Assembly (NCBI RefSeq): GCF_002811875.1
Contig: NZ_NPDZ01000006.1
Span: forward strand, 185,140 to 249,139
Direction of reading: 5' to 3'
Length of the DNA: 64,000 nt
Source: Leptospira perolatii
GTDB lineage: Bacteria; Spirochaetota; Leptospiria; Leptospirales; Leptospiraceae
A program made the position numbers and the translations under genes. Below are positions 56,316 to 64,000 of this stretch, one piece after another (the first letter of the stretch is position 1; each line of letters opens with the position of its first letter). Under the pieces are notes generated by a model that worked only from the letters and a program-made list of their open reading frames with translations, made no database searches and had not been told where the DNA came from.

Positions 56316-57389
56316 TCACTTTCCTGTTTCGTTGTTTTCTTCTTCGTCCAAGGCTTTAATGTCCGCGAACCTTTGGGCTAGGTCCCTTCTTCTCTGGATA
56401 ATTTTGTAGGAAAATTCGGAAAAGAACGGGTCGTTTGGGAATTTCAGTAGTTCATCATATTCTTTAGCAGCCGTGACATAATCGCCAATCTTGCTCGCAG
56501 TTTCTGCAAAGAAGAAATGGAATTTTTTGTTGTAGGACCTCTTCTTTCCCATGTCGTCATAGAGATCCGTGTTTCGCAAAATCTTATAAGCATAATAATC
56601 TCTTCCGGAAAGAATCTCCAGTCTTGCTAACCCTAGCTTCGCATCCGGACTGTGCTCGTCGACCGAGAGCGCCTTCTTGATGTAGATCTGGGCTCTGTTT
56701 CTCAAATCCGTCTTAATGTAGTGTTCACCTAACAGAACTAAGGCCTCGGTTTGGAATTCGTTTCTTTCGACCGCTTTTTTATAATAAATCACGGCCTGTA
56801 TTTGTTCGTTTAACAATTCGTAAAGAACACCGAGGTGTATGTAAGATCTATAATATTGAGGGACCTCTGCGGCCCCGTATTCAAACTGAAGGATCGCCTT
56901 TTGATAATTCTTCTCTATATGGTATGCTCTTCCTAGATTATAGCGAAAAGCAAAGAATGCAGGATCGAACTTTACTCCAGCCTCGAGCATTCGAATCGCT
57001 ATTGCTCTTTTTACAGGATCAGCGGTTTGAAGCAGTAACACAGCTTCGTTATTGAAGTTTCCGCAATTGGAAATGGTCTTGCCTTCGAACTGGAAGGCTC
57101 CTTGTGATATCGGAGGTTCCCCCTGCCAGGTTTTTCCGGCTGCTAGAATAAAATCCTGCTCCGACCGGAGAAGGCTTCCTTTTTGATAATAGATCGGATC
57201 TAGAAGCTCGTTCTCACCCCAAAGGGCTCCGGAATATTCGCTTCCTCCGATTTTGAACTGAGCTTCTAACCGACCGAAAGAAAAAATCGCTGCGAACAAA
57301 CTGACAAATGTTACGGTACAAAAAAACCGTTTGGCTTTAGCGAAATTAAAGCCTTGTAAAAACGGTTTTCGCAGACAGATTGTCCTCAT
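56316..57389 (-). CDS. Exported TPR protein
   Basis: 357 residues. The N-terminus has a basic region and hydrophobic core ([17 protein letters not shown]), then LEAQ, so it is probably exported. After about 110 residues, five or six TPR units follow ([71 protein letters not shown]). A scaffold role is likely. The start is uncertain: ATG at 57389 or GTG at 57407; neither has a Shine-Dalgarno sequence. Its 5' end overlaps the 5' end of the divergent ccmA gene. Confidence 0.8.
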   Translation of the reverse strand: MRTICLRKPFLQGFNFAKAKRFFCTVTFVSLFAAIFSFGRLEAQFKIGGSEYSGALWGENELLDPIYYQKGSLLRSEQDFILAAGKTWQGEPPISQGAFQFEGKTISNCGNFNNEAVLLLQTADPVKRAIAIRMLEAGVKFDPAFFAFRYNLGRAYHIEKNYQKAILQFEYGAAEVPQYYRSYIHLGVLYELLNEQIQAVIYYKKAVERNEFQTEALVLLGEHYIKTDLRNRAQIYIKKALSVDEHSPDAKLGLARLEILSGRDYYAYKILRNTDLYDDMGKKRSYNKKFHFFFAETASKIGDYVTAAKEYDELLKFPNDPFFSEFSYKIIQRRRDLAQRFADIKALDEEENNETGK

Positions 57390-58018
57390 TGAATTTGCAG
57401 GAATCACAAACTTCTATCCCGGTACTCGAATGCCTTTCTTTCTCCTATAGTATCGGGAGAAAGCAGGTTTTGAAAAACGTTTCCTTTTCCGTTTTCAGCG
57501 GAGAAACCATGTTTGTCAAAGGCAGAAATGGGGCAGGTAAGACCACTCTCCTGCGTTCTATTTTACACCATAAAAAGTGGCCGGAACAGTTCCAATTTCG
57601 GGGCAGCAAAAATCCGAGGATCTCCTACCTAGGACACGAACTAGGTCTTTATACTACCTTATCTTTAGAGGAGAACTTAGAATATTTTCGAAGGATCGCC
57701 GGTGCCTCACATTCAAAAGAGCAAATCGAATCCTGGCTTAGAGAATTCAGGCTCTGGGGAAGACGATTTGACCCAGTCTCCACTTTTTCCAGAGGGATGA
57801 AACAAAAGTCGGCTTTGATTCGGGCTCTACTTTCCAAATCCGATTTGTATATGTTAGATGAACCGTTTACCGCGCTGGACTCGGACGGAGTAAAAATTGC
57901 AAAAGAAATCGTGAGATCTATAGGAAAAAGCTCCGCATTGATTTTAGTGACCCACGATGCGAATCTCTCCCTAGAACTTCCGGAAAAAAACCTGATACTC
58001 GGAGAGGAGACAATATGA
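57380..58018 (+). CDS. ccmA: Haem exporter ATP-binding protein CcmA
   Basis: 212 residues. Walker [12 protein letters not shown], signature [14 protein letters not shown], Walker [13 protein letters not shown] and H-loop VTHD. Its identity comes from size and from the following ccmB and ccmC. CcmAB uses ATP to release holo-CcmE during cytochrome c maturation. The start is one of several in-frame TTG codons (57380, 57389, 57395) without a Shine-Dalgarno sequence; the 5' end overlaps the divergent TPR gene. It overlaps ccmB by 4 nt. Confidence 0.9.
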   Translation: MSSLNLQESQTSIPVLECLSFSYSIGRKQVLKNVSFSVFSGETMFVKGRNGAGKTTLLRSILHHKKWPEQFQFRGSKNPRISYLGHELGLYTTLSLEENLEYFRRIAGASHSKEQIESWLREFRLWGRRFDPVSTFSRGMKQKSALIRALLSKSDLYMLDEPFTALDSDGVKIAKEIVRSIGKSSALILVTHDANLSLELPEKNLILGEETI

Positions 58019-58686
58019 GGATCCTCTGGGCTCTGCTTCAAAAAGAAATCAGACTTCTGGGAAGAGCGAGTAACGGAATTTTTTCGTTGGTAGTACTCGT
58101 TTCCGCGATGGTATTCCTCTTCCATTTTGCACTGGAAAGATCCGGAAAAATGGACAGAACGACATTGATCGGACTCAAATGGGCGATCTTGTTTGTCGCC
58201 TCCTTTGTATTGGTGGGACAGTTTACCTGGGAAGAGAGGGAAGCCGGAGGCGGTTCTGCCAGTCAGCAATTCGTGTCTCCCTGGATATTATATATTTCTA
58301 AATCTCTTTTGGTTTTTGTCGCGTTATCCGGCACCGCGCTCTATTTGCTGGGACTATTCTCCCTCTTTTTCTCTGCTTTTCCGCTTGAATTCGGAGAATG
58401 GAGCAAGCATTTGATTTTCTTCCTTCCTGGGATTCTGAATCTTTCCTTTTTGGGAGTGGGCCTATCCCATATCAGTTTGTCTTCCAGGCTGAAGGAAATC
58501 CTACTTCCACTTCTGATTGTGCCGTTTTCTATTCCAATTTTCTTATATGGAATGGAAGCCGAGAGGAAGCTTGCGACCCTCCCTTTTTCGGCGGTATCAG
58601 GATCTTTTTATCTCTTGGCGGCTTTTGCGGTTTTCTACGGTTCTATGGGAGCCTTGCTCGTGGAAATGACGTCGGATCACGATTAA
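58015..58686 (+). CDS. ccmB: Haem exporter membrane protein CcmB
   Basis: 223 residues with about six transmembrane segments, the permease partner of CcmA. The N-terminal ALLQKEIRLLGRASNGIFSL and the segments around FLPGILNLSFLGVGLSHI fit CcmB. It starts within the last codon of ccmA (ATGA) and is followed by ccmC at 44 nt. Confidence 0.87.
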   Translation: MRILWALLQKEIRLLGRASNGIFSLVVLVSAMVFLFHFALERSGKMDRTTLIGLKWAILFVASFVLVGQFTWEEREAGGGSASQQFVSPWILYISKSLLVFVALSGTALYLLGLFSLFFSAFPLEFGEWSKHLIFFLPGILNLSFLGVGLSHISLSSRLKEILLPLLIVPFSIPIFLYGMEAERKLATLPFSAVSGSFYLLAAFAVFYGSMGALLVEMTSDHD

Positions 58687-58730
58687 TTCTACTTGATGTA
58701 CCAAATGAATAGAAACATCCTCTCCAACGT

Positions 58731-59423
58731 ATGAATCTCAGAATCTCTCATCCGGTTTGGGATTGGATCCTAGGGCTTGCATTTCTGGGATTTTTTCCGT
58801 TCGCGGTTCTGCTCGGATTATTTTATCCTTCCGTAATTTTAGAACAAGGGATCTCCCATCGAATTTTCTATTTCCATGTTCCGGTTGCATGGGTTGCCCT
58901 GTACGGTCCTATGATATCTTCCATTTGTGCGATGATTTATCTTTGGAAGGGAGATAGAGTCTGGGATACTCTATCTTTTTCTGCGAATAAAATCTCTTTA
59001 CTCTTTGCGGTCGGAGTTCTTTTTTCCGGTCCAATCTGGGCGTACTATGCCTGGGGAACTCCTTGGGATTTTACAGACGCAAGATTGCAGTCTTTCTTTG
59101 TCTTAGTCTTGAGCTTGATTTCTTATTTTCTGCTTCGTAATCTCGTCGTGCAGCCGAACAAAAAATACGTATTTTCTGCTTTTCTGAGTATTCTTTGTAT
59201 GGTAAACGCAGTTCTAACCTGGGGAGCGATTCGGTGGGTCGAAAATCCAGGAAACCATCCTGAATCTGTATTAGGAAAAGGTGGAATGGATCCAGACATG
59301 AGGATCTCATTTTGGTCTGGAGTTCTAGGGTATCATTTACTTTTTTTAGTTTTGTATCGAATGGTGTATCGTCTAGATAAGACAAAGGCCTTGAAAGAGG
59401 AAATGCCTTTATTAGAAGATTAA
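58731..59423 (+). CDS. ccmC: Haem lyase component CcmC
   Basis: 230 residues, six transmembrane segments. It has the haem-handling Trp-rich signature in the form [20 protein letters not shown], plus conserved His residues (YFHVPVAW and GNHPES) expected to ligate haem. CcmC transfers haem to CcmE. ccmE, ccmF and ccmH are not in this window. A large inverted repeat follows the stop. Confidence 0.92.
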   Translation: MNLRISHPVWDWILGLAFLGFFPFAVLLGLFYPSVILEQGISHRIFYFHVPVAWVALYGPMISSICAMIYLWKGDRVWDTLSFSANKISLLFAVGVLFSGPIWAYYAWGTPWDFTDARLQSFFVLVLSLISYFLLRNLVVQPNKKYVFSAFLSILCMVNAVLTWGAIRWVENPGNHPESVLGKGGMDPDMRISFWSGVLGYHLLFLVLYRMVYRLDKTKALKEEMPLLED

Positions 59424-59431
59424 AAAAAGTG

Positions 59432-59482
59432 AAAACTAGATAAATTTCTCGAGTTTTTGAGAGGATCCTGATCTAGTTTTTG
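59432..59482 (+). terminator. Inverted repeat after ccmC
   Basis: AAAACTAGAT (59432-59441) and ATCTAGTTTT (59471-59480) form a perfect 10-bp inverted repeat with a 29-nt loop that holds CTCGAG. A T run completes it on the plus strand. A terminator for ccmABC is likely; an operator for the next gene is possible. Confidence 0.5.
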
Positions 59483-59525
59483 TTGGAGAATAGGACTCTC
59501 AAGTTTTTTTACATAGATTGAAAGT

Positions 59526-60647
59526 ATGAAATATTCCGATTACGCCATATTAGCTGTAGACGACTCGGACATTAATCTGAAGCTTTTAGTACATACTCTC
59601 AGACCGCTCGGATTCCAAGTATTCACTGCGGTAAACACGGACGACGCCAGAAAGATTTTAGCAACCAACCACGTAGATGTTTTACTCTTGGATGTGAGCA
59701 TGCCCGGCCAAGATGGGTTCTCTTTTTGTATGGAACTAAGAGAGATTGACCGGTTCAAGCTGCTCCCGATTCTCTTTATCACTGCTTACAATCGTGAGTT
59801 AGGTTTTGACGAGGCGATCGGTCATGGCGGAGATGATTTTATTCATAAGCCATTTCAGCCGAAAGAATTGATCGCAAAGATTAGAGCATTCATACGGATC
59901 AAGAATTTGCAGGATGAACTCTTGCAGCAAAAGAAAAAGTATGAGAAAGAGTTGGTCATGGCGAGAAGGGTCCAGCAGGAACTTGTTCCAGAAAAGTTCT
60001 TGGATTGGAATGGAATTCATGTCGCTACTATGTTCCACCCGCTCATGCAAATCGGCGGGGACTTTATAGATGCCTGGGTCCAGGACGAAGAACTCCATCT
60101 TTTTATTGCTGACTGTTCAGGTCATGGTCCTTCTGCTGCGTTGTTGTCGGCGATGGTAAAAATGCAGGTATCGAACTTGGCTTCCATACAGGGACTTCAG
60201 GACAAAGTCAAAACTCTCAGAATGCAGTTGGAAAAGATTCTTCCGGAAGACTTCTCCATCACTTTCTTTTATGGGATCCTGAAAAAAGACAGAACTCTCG
60301 AGTATGCAAATGGAGGACATCCTCCTCCTTTGCTCTATAAAAACGGAAATGTAGAGGAACTGCCTGGCATGGGCCCGCTAATCATTCCGATCGACCTCGG
60401 AACCGGCGAAGAATTTCGTTCGATCCAATTCGAACCTGGATCCTCTTTATTGCTTTATACGGACGGTGCGACTGAGATAACGGACGAAGAATACAATATT
60501 CTGGGAGAAGAAAGGTTGAAACGGATTTTTGCCGAAGCAGTCAGTTCCCAAGAAGATATTCTTGGTTATACTTTGGACAAAATCCTAGCTCATTCGAACA
60601 AGATGACTCACGACGATGATATTGCACTGATGGTGCTGCAAGGATGA
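59526..60647 (+). CDS. Response regulator with PP2C/SpoIIE phosphatase output
   Basis: 373 residues. The receiver domain (1-125) has VDDSD, phospho-acceptor Asp56 in LLLDVSMP and the Lys in HKPF. A coiled-coil linker (about 128-150) leads to an RsbU/SpoIIE phosphatase (about 160-373), with [33 protein letters not shown] and YTDGATE, the metal-binding aspartates included. Such proteins dephosphorylate anti-sigma-factor antagonists in partner-switching stress pathways. No antagonist or anti-sigma gene is adjacent. The stop overlaps purC by 4 nt, linking it to purine synthesis. Confidence 0.93.
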   Translation: MKYSDYAILAVDDSDINLKLLVHTLRPLGFQVFTAVNTDDARKILATNHVDVLLLDVSMPGQDGFSFCMELREIDRFKLLPILFITAYNRELGFDEAIGHGGDDFIHKPFQPKELIAKIRAFIRIKNLQDELLQQKKKYEKELVMARRVQQELVPEKFLDWNGIHVATMFHPLMQIGGDFIDAWVQDEELHLFIADCSGHGPSAALLSAMVKMQVSNLASIQGLQDKVKTLRMQLEKILPEDFSITFFYGILKKDRTLEYANGGHPPPLLYKNGNVEELPGMGPLIIPIDLGTGEEFRSIQFEPGSSLLLYTDGATEITDEEYNILGEERLKRIFAEAVSSQEDILGYTLDKILAHSNKMTHDDDIALMVLQG

Positions 60648-61513
60648 CCGGATTACCTGAGCCTTCTTATAAAGGAAAGGTGAGAGACGTATATGACCTC
60701 GGAGACAAGCTGATCCTATGTTCCACGGATCGGATTTCTGCGTTCGATATGGTCTTTCCACAAAAAGTTCCCAACAAAGGTAAGATATTAAATACGATTT
60801 CTGCCGCCTGGTTTCAGTATTTTCAAGACATTCCGAATCATCTTATAGAAACAGATGTGTCCAAATTTCCGGAACCTTTCCGGAACAATCCAGACTTAGA
60901 AGGAAGATCGGTTTTGACCAAAAAGTGCAAGCGGATCGATTTTGAATGCGTGGTCCGAGGTTACTTATCCGGTTCCGGTTGGAAAGAATACAAGGAATTC
61001 GGAACCTTAGCCTCTAAAAAGCTACCACAAGGATTGCAGGAATCATGCAAATTGTCCGAACCGGCTTTTACTCCTGCCGTAAAAAACGATTCTGGACATG
61101 ATGAAAATATTTCCGAAAAGGAAATGGAAAATCGAATCGGAAGTGAACTGTTTCGAATCTTAAAGGAAAAATCGATTTCCATTTATAATAGGGCGGCTGA
61201 ATTGGTAGGTGAGGCGGGAATTCTACTCTGCGATACCAAGTTTGAGTTTGGGTTGTTGAACGGGGAAGTGATTTTGATCGATGAGATACTGACTCCGGAC
61301 TCTTCCAGATATTGGTCTGAGGAGACTTACCGGCTCGGAACTTCACCTCCGAGTATGGACAAACAAATTCTCCGAAACTATTTGGAAAAATCAGGATGGA
61401 ACAAACTTCCTCCTCCGCCGGATCTACCGGATTTTCTGATTTCGGAATTAGAAGCCGCATACAAGGATATTCAGGATCGATTGCTAAGATGTTTATTGCG
61501 AGAATCAACGTAA
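60644..61513 (+). CDS. purC: SAICAR synthase
   Basis: 289 residues; condenses CAIR with aspartate in purine synthesis. [27 protein letters not shown] opens the ATP-grasp-like fold, with [13 protein letters not shown], and DTKFEFGL and [14 protein letters not shown] follow. It is translationally coupled to the phosphatase upstream (ATGA) and overlaps purS by 25 nt. Confidence 0.96.
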   Translation: MTGLPEPSYKGKVRDVYDLGDKLILCSTDRISAFDMVFPQKVPNKGKILNTISAAWFQYFQDIPNHLIETDVSKFPEPFRNNPDLEGRSVLTKKCKRIDFECVVRGYLSGSGWKEYKEFGTLASKKLPQGLQESCKLSEPAFTPAVKNDSGHDENISEKEMENRIGSELFRILKEKSISIYNRAAELVGEAGILLCDTKFEFGLLNGEVILIDEILTPDSSRYWSEETYRLGTSPPSMDKQILRNYLEKSGWNKLPPPPDLPDFLISELEAAYKDIQDRLLRCLLREST

Positions 61514-61737
61514 CTCTCAAGGAGTCCGTGCTTGACCCACAAGGCAACACGGTCAAGGGCACATTACGCGAATTAGGCGAGAATTCAGTCCAGGACGTAA
61601 GAGTAGGAAAGTACATCGAAGTAAAGTTGGACTCACCGGACCTTGCGAGCGCCCAGAAGGACGTAGAAAGACTTTGTGAAAAGTTGCTGGTCAATCACGT
61701 GATCGAAACGTATCGCTCGGAGATCGTTCCGGCATGA
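61489..61737 (+). CDS. purS: Phosphoribosylformylglycinamidine synthase subunit PurS
   Basis: 82 residues from the ATG at 61489. [20 protein letters not shown] and the C-terminal [11 protein letters not shown] define PurS, the small bridging subunit of the three-part FGAM synthase (PurL small type, PurQ, PurS). The frame is open further upstream but that is purC coding sequence. The stop overlaps purQ by 4 nt. purL is not in the window. Confidence 0.95.
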   Translation: MFIARINVTLKESVLDPQGNTVKGTLRELGENSVQDVRVGKYIEVKLDSPDLASAQKDVERLCEKLLVNHVIETYRSEIVPA

Positions 61738-62393
61738 AGTTTGCTGTTATCACTTTTCCCGGATCTAACTGCGACAACGATATAGTAGCAGTATTAAAGA
61801 AAAATTATTCGCAAAAAGTGGATAAGATCTGGCACAAGGACCAATTTTCAGAGAAGTACGATTTGGTTTTCCTTCCTGGCGGGTTTTCTTACGGAGATTA
61901 TCTTCGCTCCGGAGCCATGGCTTCTTTTTCTCCAGTAATGAAGTCCGTAAAGGAGCATACGGATCGTGGAGGAAAGCTATTTGGTATCTGCAATGGATTC
62001 CAAATTCTGACGGAAGCGGGCTATCTTCCCGGAGCTCTAATCCGTAATAGAAATCTAAAGTATATCTGCAAGACAGTGAGTCTAAAAAAAGGTTCTGAAA
62101 AGAATCAGATCAGCGGGAAACTTCCTATAGAGAAAATATTGAGAATTCCGATCGCACACGGAGACGGTTGTTATTTTGCTTCGGAAGAAGTCAGAAAGGA
62201 ACTAAAGGACAGCGGCAGAATTCTGTTTTATTACGAAGGTGACAATCCGAACGGCAGTTTGGACCAAATCGCCGGGATCTGTTCACCCGATTTTAAGATC
62301 GCAGGTATGATGCCTCACCCCGAAAGAGCGATGAACGAGGTAACCGGCGAGATGGACGGCAAAGTAGTTCTAGACCTAGTTATTGCATCTTAA
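61734..62393 (+). CDS. purQ: Phosphoribosylformylglycinamidine synthase subunit PurQ
   Basis: 219 residues, a class I glutamine amidotransferase. [11 protein letters not shown], the oxyanion region [18 protein letters not shown], the nucleophile elbow [10 protein letters not shown] (Cys) and the C-terminal MMPHPERA (His-x-Glu) complete the triad. It supplies ammonia to PurL. Last gene of the coupled purC-purS-purQ run; no clear terminator follows. Confidence 0.97.
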   Translation: MKFAVITFPGSNCDNDIVAVLKKNYSQKVDKIWHKDQFSEKYDLVFLPGGFSYGDYLRSGAMASFSPVMKSVKEHTDRGGKLFGICNGFQILTEAGYLPGALIRNRNLKYICKTVSLKKGSEKNQISGKLPIEKILRIPIAHGDGCYFASEEVRKELKDSGRILFYYEGDNPNGSLDQIAGICSPDFKIAGMMPHPERAMNEVTGEMDGKVVLDLVIAS

Positions 62394-62967
62394 GCTCGCT
62401 GAAAAGAATTCCGAAGCAATTCTCAAAATTATAAGATTCGAGCCAAAACGTTTATCAACGCCTGTTAAATACGCCACCTAACGATAAAAAGGCGTTTCAC
62501 AATAGCCCAGAAAACCTCCAAGATTCGGCGGAATTTACTTTGATACAATACTATCGGGATTTTGTCTCTTGAGCAATTAGCCAATTAGATCTAAATTATA
62601 TAAGCCTAATGGATTACTTATTTAAAGTCGGAAGTGAAAATTATTGTGAATCGATTCTTGTAGAATGATCATTCACTCTTTACCTTTCCAGAAATCGATT
62701 TCATATTCGTAGAGAGTGAATGTTTAGTTTTTAAGCGTTTGTCCTCATTGATTTTTGCTCTGCAGAAATTATTTTGCTGAGTTTCAAGGTAACTGACTAC
62801 TGTACTTAATTTCTTTTGGTCGTAAGGTCTATTTTTGTTGCCACTATTGCTTAGTTGGAAAATACGAGAAGCAAATCTAAGAATTGTTTTGGAATTATAG
62901 AAGGCAGTTTGGGAAATGTGCTTGAAGGCACTTTCTTGTCGGATTTTAGTACATACGGAATCATTGC
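62394..62967 (+). other. Intergenic region before the EAL gene
   Basis: 574 bp without a gene I can support. It contains a weak promoter-like pair (TTGAGC, 17 nt, TAAATT at 62569-62597) and an inverted repeat at 62670-62722. A 106-codon minus-strand frame crosses it but has no supporting feature. Confidence 0.4.
62670..62722. repeat. Perfect 10-bp inverted repeat
   Basis: CATTCACTCT (62670-62679) and AGAGTGAATG (62713-62722) are exact reverse complements, 33 nt apart. They could be paired binding sites for a regulator of the EAL gene or an RNA stem. There is no T tract on either side. Confidence 0.5.
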
Positions 62968-64000
62968 ATGCTCGTAGAACCCGAGACACACCAGATACTA
63001 TCTTTAGGAGAAGGCTATTATTCTCCTCATTACCAGCCGATTCTGGATGTCGGAAATAGAAATATCATTGGGTATGAGGTGCTCGGAAGAGTCTTTTCTT
63101 CGGAAACGAGAGATTATCGATCTCTAGGATACCACTTTCACAATCCAAACACGGATGCAGTGCGTCTTGTTCATATAGATAGAATCATCCGCGAAAAAGC
63201 GATCAAGCATCTCAAGGAAACCGGGCTAAAGACTAGAATCTTTCTGAACATGATGCCAAACTTTCTCTCTATGGTTTACACGGGAGAAGTCTTAGATATC
63301 AAAAGGCTGCATATTTTGCACCTAATCGAGAAATACGACGTGAACCCTGCGGATGTGGTTTTAGAAATCACGGAAGATAAATTCGAAGGGAACGTAGAAA
63401 AGTTATTATACATAGTGAGTATCTTTAGAGAGAGGGGAATCAAGATCGCGGTAGATGATCTTGGAGTGGGATTCTCAAATTTGGAGAGAATCGGATACAT
63501 TCACCCTGATATCATTAAAGTTGATATTAAGATCATGAGAGAAAGCTTAAACAGGCGTTCTTTCAAGAATGTATTGGCTGCTATCTCGGAGATGTCGCAA
63601 AGACTCGGTTCTCAACTACTATTTGAAGGAGTAGAAACCGAAGAGGAATTGTATCTCGCGCTTTCTATGGGAGCCAATTTGCTCCAAGGGTTCTATTTTT
63701 CTAAGCCGACTCTTGAATTCCAGGATAAGAAGCGCTTTAACAAAACTTTGAAAGACTCTTTGGAAAAGTTTTCGGGGCTTCGCTTTTTGGAAATATTAGA
63801 GAATCTAAAAAGAGAAAGAGGCTTTACTGATAATTTCTGTAGCCAATTTGATCGAATTTCTCACTTAGAAGCGGATGGGATGACCAAGGGCTTGGAGGAT
63901 ATCCTAACTGCTCTGCCTCCCGAGGCGAATTCAATACTTGTATGTGATATGGCCGGCTACCAAGTCACTCCTACCTTTAAACGAGAGTCGTATGATTTGC
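62968..64000 (+). CDS. EAL-domain cyclic-di-GMP phosphodiesterase (partial)
   Basis: 344 residues seen; the gene runs off the window. An EAL domain fills about 15-250. The motifs are EVLGR (Glu37, variant of EALLR), LNMMPNF, LEITED, AVDDLGVGFSNL (variant of DDFGTGYSS), IKVD, FEGVET and LLQGFYFSKP. The metal and catalytic residues I can place are present, so hydrolysis of c-di-GMP is expected. After residue 260 a helical linker leads to a second domain (about 310 onward, SILVCDMAGYQVTP), which resembles a PDC/Cache-type sensor seen C-terminal to some EAL domains. No good Shine-Dalgarno sequence precedes the ATG. Confidence 0.9.
   Translation, partial: MLVEPETHQILSLGEGYYSPHYQPILDVGNRNIIGYEVLGRVFSSETRDYRSLGYHFHNPNTDAVRLVHIDRIIREKAIKHLKETGLKTRIFLNMMPNFLSMVYTGEVLDIKRLHILHLIEKYDVNPADVVLEITEDKFEGNVEKLLYIVSIFRERGIKIAVDDLGVGFSNLERIGYIHPDIIKVDIKIMRESLNRRSFKNVLAAISEMSQRLGSQLLFEGVETEEELYLALSMGANLLQGFYFSKPTLEFQDKKRFNKTLKDSLEKFSGLRFLEILENLKRERGFTDNFCSQFDRISHLEADGMTKGLEDILTALPPEANSILVCDMAGYQVTPTFKRESYDL

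Noticed and set aside
57649..58269. A 206-codon minus-strand frame opposite ccmA and ccmB
   Set aside because: Both plus-strand genes are firmly identified by motifs; the opposite frame has none.
61068..61694. A 208-codon minus-strand frame opposite purC and purS
   Set aside because: It is antisense to two well-identified purine genes and shows no domain or start signal.
62669..62989. A 106-codon minus-strand frame upstream of the EAL gene
   Set aside because: It opens with GTG inside the EAL coding sequence, has no Shine-Dalgarno sequence, no recognisable domain, and covers the inverted repeat. I treat it as chance.

Overview
The window looks like chromosomal DNA of a spirochete of the genus Leptospira. 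The basis is a long S10-spc-alpha ribosomal cluster with spirochete-like proteins, a high density of lipoproteins with loose lipoboxes, two DUF1554-type lipoproteins (a family concentrated in Leptospira), a fused acyltransferase/GpsA protein, and one enormous reading frame of the kind typical of Leptospira. The genus is inferred from remembered family distributions, not from a search, and I cannot name the species. No insertion sequence, prophage, integrase or CRISPR array is visible.

Layout. 1-10.7 kb: accessory and housekeeping genes. These are a pectinacetylesterase-like lipoprotein, a LytTR response regulator with its histidine kinase, a candidate small RNA divergent from that pair, a c-type haem protein (DUF3365), yebC-ruvC, a DUF4349 lipoprotein, a small lipoprotein flanked by two inverted copies of a roughly 115-bp repeat, a cyclic-nucleotide-gated K+ channel, and an unknown TPR protein. 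10.9-28.8 kb: an EF-G-like GTPase, tuf and 28 ribosomal proteins, with secY, adk, infA and rpoA, ending at a strong terminator. 28.9-44.6 kb: a membrane AraC-type regulator, then a two-gene unit of a lipoprotein and a 4317-residue exported protein. This unit lies between two direct copies of the repeat, and the far copy carries a degenerate relic of the araC 3' end. 44.8-48 kb: tandem DUF1554 lipoproteins, a small Bor-like lipoprotein and an OmpA-family lipoprotein. 48-64 kb: acyltransferase/GpsA fusion, hisZ, purA, tRNA-Lys, tRNA-Glu, a DUF2400-type protein, HMG-CoA lyase, an ABC ATPase, a TPR protein, ccmABC, a response-regulator phosphatase coupled to purC-purS-purQ, and a partial EAL protein.

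The most striking object is the giant protein at 31131-44084. It has an extended signal peptide, about 3300 residues of helical Trp-bearing rod, a Gly/Ala hydrophobic stretch, Gly-rich beta repeats, a Hint autoprocessing domain, and a C-terminal M23 (lysostaphin/LytM-type) peptidase with all its metal-site motifs. This is the architecture of a polymorphic-toxin-like delivery protein whose peptidoglycan-cutting tip is released by Hint. The tip is visibly richer in A+T than the Hint region, and no immunity gene follows it. Together with the repeat-flanked context, this is the best candidate here for an undescribed system.
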